Shown: positions 27,040 to 37,100 of the stretch, one piece after another
Layout: every line of letters begins with the position of its first letter
Numbering within the stretch: position 1 is the first letter of the stretch
Source: Anoplolepis gracilipes
Lineage: Eukaryota; Arthropoda; Insecta; Hymenoptera; Formicidae
Direction of reading: 5' to 3'
DNA length: 64,000 nucleotides
Assembly (NCBI RefSeq): GCF_047496725.1
Contig: NC_132978.1
Span: 7,413,001-7,477,000 of the forward strand
Program-made: the position numbers and the translations under genes
The notes under the pieces: generated by a model
Told to the model about the DNA's origin: nothing
What the model saw: the letters and a program-made list of their open reading frames with translations, nothing else
Database searches by the model: none

Positions 27040-27326
27040 CGAAAAATCTAAATAGCCTTAAATCTTAAATGTAGATCCGTAAAAAGCTAAGATCTCTGAT
27101 GACGTAATTGTTTCCCGTAATCTCGATTAAAAATTGTGAGAAAAGAACGGAAAAAACAACTAATGAAAGAGCAATATCCACTTATATCTCACACTTCACA
27201 CCTGCTACAGTTTTGAAGCACCAGACGGGAGAAACATGCAAGCACAGGCAACACAACCGCCAGAACTTAGCAACGAAATTTAAAAGATCAGTGCGGTCAC
27301 TCAAGCAACGCTAAAGTAACTATAAA
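27040..27326 (-). promoter_or_regulatory. Putative VRK1 5' UTR and promoter
   Basis: Region immediately upstream of the VRK1 start codon. It contains a CRE-like TGACGTAA at 27099-27106 and is not repetitive, unlike the DNA to its right. No TATA box or clear initiator was found. An inverted-repeat transposon copy begins about 290 bp upstream of the start codon, so the promoter is probably confined to this short segment. Confidence 0.4.
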
Positions 27327-28519
27327 CGCGACTTCCTTGCGGTACGCTGGCGCCAACTGGATCTATTTTAGAGCGACTGGAATTATATCATCCATTTTTC
27401 GGTGCTACGGTAAAACGATGACAGTTGGTTCATGTCCGTGCTAGATCTATTTATGGATTTGAAAAGTATATAGTATATACATACGGAAAATATTATGAGT
27501 TTATTATAATAATATATTTCATTATATTATTTTAGCTGCGCGTTATCTTTTTTTATTTTAATTCATTGATAACAATAAGTACTATTAAAGAAATTATTTA
27601 AAATATTTTATGTATATACATATAATTAAGAAATGACGATTGAAAAAACGCCAAATATAAACGCCGATAAATGACATCAATTCGACATCTTCTTCAATCA
27701 ATCATTTTCCACTGGAAAATAACGTTGAGAGAATCCTATTTTTAGCCGGCATCAAAACGATCCCCGTACAATAATAATTTCGTGATCGAAATCAGGATAT
27801 TAAATGAACAAACACGACCGCAATCGCGAAGCCGAGAGATGAATATAAATAATAGCGCGCTATATGTCACCGAAGTCGAATGTTATTATTTTATTTACGT
27901 ATTTCGGAATCCTTTTAGACGTATTTCAATACGTTAAGTTTTATTTAATATTATTATCGTATATTCGATCGCAAGAAACGCGTTTACGGCGCGCTCGACC
28001 TCAAGGTGACCGAACGTGAGACGCACGTGCCGGCGCTGGCGCCGGAGTAAGAACACGTGTACACCGTACGCCTGCCAGATTCGGAAAGAATGGCGCACGG
28101 CTGTGACGGATCACGTACGCCGCGCGCGCCGCCGCGCTCTCCCCACTCCTACTACGTAACGTAAGACGTCAAGGAGAAGGGAGAGTGCGTTCTCTCTCTC
28201 TCTCCCTCGCGAGAATAATATTCTTTATGTGCTCGTATTATGCATAACAATTTAATAATTTTGTAATTTCAATATTATTATATTTTTCTTTAAATATATA
28301 CATATATATTATATAAAATAATTTTAAAAATTTCTATAATATATAATATAGAAATAACATATACCTATTGTTACTTATAACATGTATTAAAATGAAGAAA
28401 GATTACGCGTAGCTAAAATAAATTTATAATATTTTCGTGCACTTTTCAAATCCACCGATTATATGGATTTAGTACGGACCAACCGATCGTTTTATCATAG
28501 CACTGAAAAATGGTTCTAG
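27327..28519. mobile_element. Older inverted-repeat transposon copy, major part (interrupted)
   Basis: The left arm (about 27327-27635) and the reverse complement of about 28280-28519 are diverged copies of each other. Shared blocks include ATTTTTC-GTGCTA--GTAAAACGAT, TGGATTTGAAAAG and ATTTTAGCT-CGCGT-ATCTTT. The right arm continues after the younger element at 30222, so this copy was split by that insertion. Its arms resemble the outer arms of the younger element (GCGGTAC-TGGCGC-AACTGGATC). The left terminus is truncated or eroded. The interior (about 27640-28280) is unrelated to the arms and includes a CpG-rich block. Confidence 0.7.
27985..28190. promoter_or_regulatory. CpG-rich block with two CACGTG E-boxes
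   Basis: A sharply GC- and CpG-rich island inside AT-rich DNA. It contains CACGTG at 28024-28029 and at 28054-28059, GGCGCTGGCGCC, and TACGTAACGTAAGACGTC at its right end. Canonical E-boxes of this type are bound by USF, Myc or MITF-like bHLH-zipper factors. It lies in the interior of the older inverted-repeat element between VRK1 and greatwall. Whether it is an active promoter, enhancer or captured sequence cannot be told from sequence. A 24-codon ATG frame near 28090 is probably chance. Confidence 0.4.
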
Positions 28520-29228
28520 CAGAGAGAAGCCTGAGAGGCGCCATGAAGCCGTTTTTGAGGGAACCCATTTTCACCGCGGTACAGTGGCGCTAACTGGATC
28601 GATTTTAGAGCCGGTGGAACTACATAGCTGGATGGACTTTCCAGCGGTTCGCGTCCGTGCTAGATCCACAAATTATGGTTCGTGTCCGTGCTAGATCCAT
28701 AACTGTTGATCTCAAAAGTACGAAACATATACATTCATTAATATTTTATTACATATTCTTAATTGCAACTGCGCGTGATCTTTTTTCACTTTAACATATA
28801 TATATATATGTACAATATATGTATAAAAAATGTTCATTTTATTTCACCTAAAATTTAATATTTTAATGATTTCAATGAAAGTATTTGGTAAATATTCATA
28901 TAAGGTCACCCCTTTCAATGACCTTGACATATGTTGTCAAGATCATCACCCTCAGTAACGCTTAAAAGGTTTTAGCCGTCGCTCGTTGTTTACTAAAAAG
29001 TTACATACAAAAATTGTTAAAAATTGACGTTTTTTCCAATTATTTTACCAAATACTGGAAATTTAAAAAAATGTTTCAAATAAAAGTTGTAAGTCTCTTC
29101 AAAATACACGTTTTATATCCTATCCATTTTTATTATACGAGTGATAGTTTTCGAGAAAAACAAAAATAAGACTACAAACCTCATACAATATTAATTATAA
29201 TATCATGTATAATATAGTCCCACTGCAT

Positions 29229-29263
<35 letters not shown>

Positions 29264-30221
29264 ATAAAATTACGTTTGCATTATATTTATGTATATCTAT
29301 TGTAAAAAAATTCAATTGTAAATTACACGAAATTGAAGGACCACGTACAATAACACAAAATTTCATTAAAATTCCAGATTCTCTTAATTTAGAGAGACGT
29401 AATCGAAATTTATTAATAATTCTTTTGGTCGTGATAGACTATCAGCTACGTTTGATCTAAAAGCTTCCATACATACATGTATATACATATATATATATAT
29501 ATATATATGCGGATGCAGTGGGACTATATTATACATGATATTATAATTAATATTGTATGAGGTTTGTAGTCTTATTTTTGTTTTTCTCGAAAACTATCAC
29601 TCGTATAATAAAAATGGATAGGATATAAAACGTGTATTTTGAAGAGACTTACAACTTTTATTTGAAACATTTTTTTAAATTTCTAGTATTTGGTAAAATA
29701 ATTGGAAAAAACGTCAATTTTTAACAATTTTTGTATGTAACTTTTTAGTAAACAACGAGCGACGGCTAAAACCTTTTAAGCGTTACTGAGGGTGATGATC
29801 TTGACAACATATGTCAAGGTCATTGAAAGAGGTGACCTTATATGAATATTTACCAAATACTTTCATTGAAATCATTAAAATATTAAATTTTAGGTGAAAT
29901 AAAATGAACATTTTTTATACATATATTGTACATATATATATATATGTTAAAGTGAAAAAAGATCACGCGCAGTTGCAATTAAGAATATGTAATAAAATAT
30001 TAATGAATGTATATGTTTCGTACTTTTGAGATTCACAGTTATGGATCTAGCACGGACACGAACCATAATTTGTGGATCTAGCACGGACGCGAACCGCTGG
30101 AAAGTCCATCCAGCTATGTAGTTCCACCGGCTCTAAAATCGATCCAGTTAGCGCCACTGTACCGCGGTGAAAATGGGTTCCCTCAAAAACGGCTTCATGG
30201 CGCCTCTCAGGCTTCTCTCTG
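28520..30221. mobile_element. Long-inverted-repeat (foldback) transposon, nearly perfect 0.74-kb arms
   Basis: Left arm 28520 to about 29262 and right arm about 29480-30221 are reverse complements with only about four differences seen by eye. The termini read CAGAGAGAAGCCTGAGAGG, and the 7-bp GTTCTAG flanks both ends (28513-28519 and 30222-30228), a likely target-site duplication. CAGAG termini recall hAT elements, though these usually make 8-bp duplications. Each arm holds a tandem pair of about 31 bp (GTCCGTGCTAGATCC at 28652 and 28684). The unrelated spacer of about 220 bp is bordered by (TA)n and encodes nothing recognisable. No transposase is visible, so the element is non-autonomous. 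Its insertion split an older copy of the same family. Confidence 0.88.
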
Positions 30222-30337
30222 GTTCTAGGCATGTGTAGTTCTACCCGTTTTAAAATAAATCTAGTTGGCGTTAGCGTACTGCAAGGAAAAAGCGTCATTT
30301 GAGAAACGCGGCGAGGTCTCTCTCAGCTTTCTCTCTG
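30222..30337. mobile_element. Distal right arm of the older inverted-repeat element
   Basis: Read on the minus strand, this piece starts CAGAGAGAAAGCTGAGAGAG and continues to TTCCTTGCAGTACGCTAACG and CCAACTAGATTTATTTTAAA. It matches the left arm at 27327-27385 (TTCCTTGCGGTACGCTGGCG) and the younger element's ends. It is the outer end of the copy whose other part lies left of 28520, separated from it by the 1.7-kb younger insertion. Confidence 0.7.
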
Positions 30338-30653
30338 CCCTCTGCCCTGAAATCATTGCTTTGAAATTGGCTGACACTGTGTGCGTGCGTACGGAGTGTG
30401 TGTGTGTGTGTGTGATGTTGATTTCATAAAATGTCAACCGGTTTTCGAATTTTGCTTTAGCAGCGCGAAATAAGATGAAGAGAAATCATGATTAGAATCG
30501 AGCGATTCGCCATACGAAAACGAATTTTATGAAGTGGCAAGCGAACGAATAGATTTCATCCCGGAATTGTCATTGGAATTCGCGCGCTCCGATAACTTAG
30601 GTTACATCTCGTCGTGGATTTCTTCTTTCCTTTTCTTTACTTTATTTTTTTTA
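30338..30653 (+). promoter_or_regulatory. Putative greatwall 5' region
   Basis: About 315 bp between transposon DNA and the greatwall start codon. It contains a short (GT)n run (about 30395-30413) and a perfect palindromic AACCGGTT at 30436-30443, the consensus for Grainyhead/CP2 factors. An upstream ATG at 30529 opens an 8-codon frame ending at 30552, which could act as a uORF if transcription starts before it. No TATA box was recognised. Confidence 0.4.
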
Positions 30654-33616
30654 ATGGAAGAAACGACGTCCGATTCACCGAAACAAAGTTCAGATGAGAA
30701 CAATCGTATTAATGAAGACATTGAGACATCCTGCAAGAATAACAATGACACGGAACGTAATGGAGAACATACACCGCAACAGTCCGAGAGATACATCGAC
30801 AATTCTATTTTCAATACCATTTCCAAAATTGTTAATCCCACTACGAAGGTAAATATTCTCGGTTTTTCATTTTTTATAAGAGTGGGAATCAAGGACAAAT
30901 TATTCTTAAGACTTTGAACAACACAATTGCAAAAAGTTGTAAGCAAGAAATAAAATAGATAAATTTTAATTTGTATAAAATTGAAATATATATTCTTTTG
31001 TAACATTGATTATGTATGATATTGTTAGAGTAAAATAAATTGATTGAATTGATACAATATAAATTGCGTACTTTATATTGAAGTGGAACTTATTTATCAC
31101 AAGTTTTTATAGAAATATATAATTTATTAAAATATATTATTGTTTTCTTTCAGGTACCAGATATACAGGATTTTAAGATAGTGAAGCCAATAAGCAGAGG
31201 AGCATTTGGAAAAGTGTTTTTAGGATACAAAAAATCCAATCCTGAGCAAGTGTATGCAATTAAAGTGATGAAGAAGAATGAGATGATAAATAAGAATATG
31301 GCATCGCAAGTAGTGATTGAACGCAATGCACTGGCTCTGACTCATAGTCCATATTGCGTGCAACTCTTTTATTCACTGCAATCTGTCAGCAGTGTCTATC
31401 TAGTCATGGAATATATGGTAGGTGGTGACCTCAAGAGCCTGATCGGCGTTTACGGTTTCATGGAGGAGCCCATGGCGGCATTTTACACCGCAGAGGTATG
31501 CCTGGCATTGGAGTATCTTCACTCACATGGCATTGTACATAGGGATTTAAAGCCGGATAATATGCTTCTATCACGTGAAGGACACGTCAAACTTACGGAT
31601 TTTGGGCTCAGTAAGATATCGTCCTTGCACAGGGACCTCGAAATATCAGATTTAGTTAATTCGATGACTCCTACTCTATGCACTAGGACACCTGGTCAGT
31701 TGCTCTCGCTGACATCCCACCTGTCCTTTGGCTCCGGCCAGAAGTCCACTAGCGAATCGAATCTCAGCGACAGAAGTACACCAGCCATGAATTTACTTTC
31801 CACATTGCAAAAAAATTGCACTAAATTTGGGGGACATATAGGATCGCCGAACTCAGTCATTTCCTCTGTTGCATCTGGAGATTATTCTCGAATATCTGGT
31901 GTCACACCTTTCCAATCAGCGGAAGATTTGCAATTTGAGCAAAATAACGAGGAACACGACATAGGAGACGAAGCCACCATTAAAAAGCACGAAGATGGTC
32001 CGGATAGTTCTAGCAGCTATTATACTTGCGAAGCATCTTCCGTCCCAACAAACAATCAAGATATGGAAGAGGAGCAGGAAGAGGACGACGAATCTACGCT
32101 CGAGGCAGAAAAATCGCACCAGCGATCTCCTGTACATATCACCAGTCCAGTAAGCACTTGTACAAATTCATTCAGGGATCGAATTCGGGGATCGAAAAGG
32201 AAGCGGGCCGACGTGTGCGCAACGACCGGCTTAACTTGCGAGATCGACGCAATGGATCTTGATGTCGACAAAACACCCAAAAGAAGTAACCGCGATCCCA
32301 TATTTTCTTGTGCGATTCCTATGATCGATGATGCAGTATATACAAAAACAGCGAATGTTATTGTCGACTTAACAAATAATGATGGGAGCAGGACACCAAA
32401 TCATGGTACTGAACAGGATTCCGGATCTACGGGAAGAGTAGCTTTCAGTACGCCGGTATCCTCTGCTAGACGAAGAGATTGCGATGATAAAAAACAGAAG
32501 CTACAAGAACAAGAGGATGCGAGGACTTTAATAAAGACGAGATTTCGCCTACCACCGCCGTCCGCTTCGCATTCCGTGCCCGATCTACATACAGATCTGA
32601 ACACATCCGAAGATCGTGAACCCCAGGGTATCTCGCCCATCAAGACACCTGCGACCTCGGGCAATTGTTACACGCCCTATAGAACACCCAAGTCTGTTCG
32701 AAGAGGCGGTCAAGTTGGTACCAACAGATCAGACGATCGCATACTCGGTACGCCTGATTATCTCGCTCCGGAATTGCTGCTCAGACAGGGTCATGGACCG
32801 GCTGTTGACTGGTGGGCGTTAGGCGTGTGTCTGTATGAGTTTTGTACAGGTCTACCGCCATTCAACGACGAAACACCGCAAGCAGTGTTCGCGAATATTC
32901 TTGCGCGCGATGTTCCCTGGCCGGAAGACGAAGAGGCTTTATCATCAGCAGCAACTGAAGCTATCGATGCGCTCCTCACCTTAGAACAAACGGCACGACC
33001 ATCGGCAAAGGAGGTGCGCGCTATGGTTCTCTTCCGCGAGTTTCCCTGGGACGAGCCGTTAAAAGCCGTACCACCGTTTATCCCGCAACCGGACGATAAA
33101 TATGATACATGCTATTTTCAAGGTACGTAACTCTGATGCTACTATATCTCTTGTTATTGTTTCAGAAATAATAGCGCGATAAGTGATACAAGGATTAAAA
33201 TTTGAATTTTTAAGGATTAAGATTTTAATTTAATTTAATTTAAGATTTTAATTTTTCATTTCTAAATAATAACTTATTATCAAAATGTGATTATCTAGAT
33301 TAGAGACATTTAAATAGTTTTATCGACATAAAGCACTACTAGGATGAATGGAACACTGTTTAGTATCAAAAAAAGTCGCTGCAGTACTTGAAGAATGCAA
33401 TTTTTTACAATTTTTTATTAATTTTATTAAACAAAGTATCTTAAAATTGTATGGTTTTGATATTATGCGATATTATTTTTAAATTATGTTTTATATTATT
33501 TTTTAAATGACGTTTTACATTTACTATTGCATGATGATATCGATCTAATAGAAAAATTTCTATTTTCAGCGCGGAATACTATGCAACAATTGAATATAAG
33601 TAATTGCGATACGTAG
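30654..33616 (+). CDS. gwl: Greatwall kinase (MASTL)
   Basis: AGC-family Ser/Thr kinase that phosphorylates ENSA/ARPP19 (fly Endos), which then inhibit PP2A-B55 and allow mitotic entry. Three exons: 30654-30848, 31154-33122 and 33570-33616, in phase, giving 736 residues. Features are the glycine loop SRGAFGKV (79-86), catalytic Lys102, HRDLKPDN (Asp196), DFG (Asp214), the family-specific TRTPGQLLSL just after it (about 243-251), and GTPDYLAPE (597-605). Between the DFG part and the APE part lies an insert of about 350 poorly conserved, Ser- and acid-rich residues, the hallmark of Greatwall. The C-terminal tail ends YFQARNTMQQL, like MASTL YFDARNT. The start at 30654 is the first ATG in the frame leading to the kinase domain; the same frame stays open upstream without an ATG. 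Head-to-head with VRK1, convergent with the protease gene. Confidence 0.96.
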
Positions 33617-34129
33617 CCTTCTACATATTGTATGCAGACGTGGCAGGAACGGAGCCTACAATGTATCAGAACTGTTATTATGTATAACTTTATTTTTTAT
33701 ATATTTGTATGTATAGCAATATATATATATATATACATATTGATATAATATATATATAAAATACAAGATATTTTGTTACTACTTTTATAATCAACGATTT
33801 TTCATTCGTTTCGTACGTATTATAGTAAATGGATAATGTTTTTTTTTTTTTTTTTAATGATGAGGAGACGTATACAGTATACGATGATATGGAATTAAAA
33901 GTTTATTTTGTTTAGTTTAAAAGGAAATGACGCACTGTCAAATTTCCATATAAAAGATTTTAATACCGCTATAAAGCTCTAGTTTTATATTAGGACACAA
34001 TAGCTTTTATCACATTTTTCAAAGCGAGTGGAATCGATTCTGCGTTTCTTCGATAATTTGTCTTGTCGAAGAAACAGCGACTGTGCGAAAGAGATGTAGC
34101 GATAAATACGTATAACGAATGTGTGTTTT
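33617..34129. other. Convergent intergenic region between greatwall and the CLIP protease
   Basis: About 0.5 kb shared by the 3' ends of two convergent genes. A TTTATT at about 33902-33907 is a possible polyA signal for the minus-strand protease gene. For greatwall no canonical AATAAA was noticed close to the stop. It contains a (TA)n tract (about 33719-33735) and a poly-T run at 33840-33855. Confidence 0.6.
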
Positions 34130-37100
34130 CTATTTTAGGTTTTTATAAATCCACGGCAAGAAATGCGTGACCCTCGTATATACTCCTGGATATTGTCCTT
34201 TACCGCATCCTATTCCCCAACTGACAATTCCAACTTGAGTCCAGCGTCCATCGTTAACCATTAAGGGACCTCCACTGTCGCCCTGTAAGTACAATGTCAT
34301 TAATTTTTAATATAATTCAGTACTCAATATTCATATCTCGCAAAAATAAAGCTGTCTAATTGTAAATATACTTTCAATATTCTTGTAAAATTAATAATTT
34401 TAAATCAATTGAAAAATTAATTTTACTTAATAAAATTAATTAATAAATAAATTAATAATAATGAATTAATTAATAATAAATTAATTAATTAATAATGAAT
34501 TAATAATAATAAATTAATTAAATAATGAATTGCATTCAAGTTTATTACAAATCGAAAATTATACAGCCATATTTTACACTAAATGCGAGATGTGAATAAG
34601 AGATACAAACCGAGCACGAATCTTTAGCGGCGCGACCAGCACATAAGAAACTGTCGACTATACCACCCGGTGCTGCTGTTCCATATTTTAATTTGCACTC
34701 GCTGTTCGACCATACTGGTATGGAAACTTCTTGCAAAATTGCTGGTTGTGGTCCACCTAAATAAATATAATATTAAATAATATAATATCGTATTTTTCTG
34801 ACACAAGAGACGTTTTCCAAAAATTTAATAGTTACACTATAACGTGGTTTTGTTATAAATAATTATGCAAATCGATTGTGCAAAATGTACAGTTTAAATA
34901 AGAATATTTGAAAGAGTACACAAATGTTAATTATTACATGTTATTCTAAATTAAAACAAATGTTTTTTTTTTTTTTTATGTGATCGCTCTTTGAACTGGT
35001 TAACGAATTAAAGATATATTAGCGTAAAAAATCTTACTTTCTCTCAAAGAACCCCATCCTATAACTGTTGCTGTTTTGCCTTGATATAATTGTGAGCCGC
35101 TAGGAAGACAAATAGGTCGGATTTGTTCCGTGAATTCCACAGGTTCGCTCAATGTGAGAAGTGCCACGTCGTTATAGAGCGTACGTGAATTGAAGCCTCG
35201 ATGTCTAACGACTCTCTTTACGCGTCTTTCAATGTGTCGAATTTCATTATTCGTTTTAATATTGTAATCACCAAGACGTACTGTTAACCTCGCGACGTCC
35301 CAAGAATTCATACTAGAACATTACAACATATTTGTCGTTAAAAAGTCGGATATTATTTTAATATACTCTTAATAGTGTGATTTAATTGCAATCTTTGCAT
35401 TTGTAGTATCCAAATATCGAGATGGAGATAATCGACTTTCTAGTAGATTGAGTTATAACTGAATTCGGATTTAATTCGGATCACGTATAGTGAGTTAACG
35501 AGTTTCCGGTAGCGAAAGTGATTACTAATATAAATACATTAGTAATGAAAAATGTTTCAGATATAGATTTACTTTTTTTAGTAAAAAAAAAAAAATACTA
35601 AAATTATTTTAATTTATGAATATTGATAGATGAATATTGATAGATGAATTGGACTTACTTTACGACGCAATGCGCCGCCGTCAATATATGCTGCTCATCG
35701 ATGAGCGATCCGCCACAAAATTGGCGACCAGCATTAAAAAGCGCGGCGATCCACGGCCATTCGCCTGGGTCTGCATTCTGTCCTCCCACAATACGTTCCT
35801 GATCTTGATTGCCATTCTTGGCACCGCATTGCGACAGATTATTGCCGCCAGGAATTGGAGATTTGTTGGTAGTCGACGTGCTCGACGAGTCTGGCCACCA
35901 GGTTGGCTTCTTCGTTGGCCATGTAGTAGCAATACCCGGTTTTTTTGAACTCGTGGTTATCGGTTTTAAGGTAGTCGTGGTGGAATGCGTTGGTAAGCCA
36001 GATGAGGGTGGATGAGTTGGCAGTGGTGGTATCGTGTGATCAGGTGGATGTGTGGGAATTGGCGGTGGCCAAGTAGGCGCAGCCTGAGGACGTGCTATCC
36101 CGGTCTGTTCCTCTTTTTTTTTATTATCATCGATCTAAAATAATTTCAATAGGTATCTCTGATGAATAACGTGAAAAAAATTTGCAAAGATAATAAATAA
36201 AAATAATAAATAAAAGAGGAAACTAATCATAGTTTTTTATATTGAATAAAAGGAAAATTAATATTTATGAACCGAGTAATAAAGCGAGCAATAATACAGT
36301 TCTTTGTGAAATTATGTTACCGAGTCGAAATAGGAATAATCGACTTTCTTGTTGGTTGATTTATAACGGATTTTAATTCGGATTACGTATAATGAGTATT
36401 ACGAGTTTCCGGTAGCGAAAGTGATTACTATAAAAAGAAGAGAAACGCGCGTATCGTTATTAAAATTTATAGAATTAGGATGAGTTATATTAGGATATAT
36501 GTTTTAGCTGATACGTTTAATTGTCTTACTTGCGGACTTTCCACGATGGAATCGTCACAGTTATCGGACTGCGGGCGAGGTGTGATGAAAGGCTGTAGAT
36601 TTGAGCAACAAATTCCAAAGCTCGGGTTCCCATCTTCACGGATATAGCTGCAAGTATCGTAAACACCAAGAACCCAACCGTCTAAAGCACCGAGGTCCGG
36701 TATCTTAAAGTACGGATAGCATTCCTTGAAAGTCGTGCAGCGACCAACTTCGCCTTTGGATGTTAGACAAGTCTCACGAGTCGTGGGTCCGTTCCAAAGA
36801 ATGCCCCGACCTTCTCTTGATACGAACGGATCAATCGCAGCTGCAAATTCAATTTTTACATTTTTTATTTGTATGAAATTGAAAGAGATTACATTCTCTG
36901 AATATATTTTTATATAATATTATATATTTATTATAAGATACGGTTCAACTTTGACTTTTCTGACACGTTCTTTTCTGTCAATCAGTCATTTCTAGTTTTT
37001 TTTATATATGATACTGATATATCATTTTGTAAAAATTATATTTATAGATGCAGTCAAGTATATTTCTTTTGTCTCGGTCTGGTTAAGTGCTTGTATATGT

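Noticed and set aside
28085..28165. 24-codon ATG frame in the CpG-rich block
   Set aside because: Short, very Arg/Pro/Ser-rich from CpG composition, with no splice donor in frame; more likely regulatory or captured DNA.
29260..29460. 66-residue frame in the spacer of the foldback element
   Set aside because: Too short, partly built on the bordering (TA)n tract, and not similar to a transposase that I recognise.
30529..30552. ATG at 30529 as the greatwall start
   Set aside because: It is in another frame and stops after seven codons; at most a uORF. The ATG at 30654 is in frame with the kinase domain.
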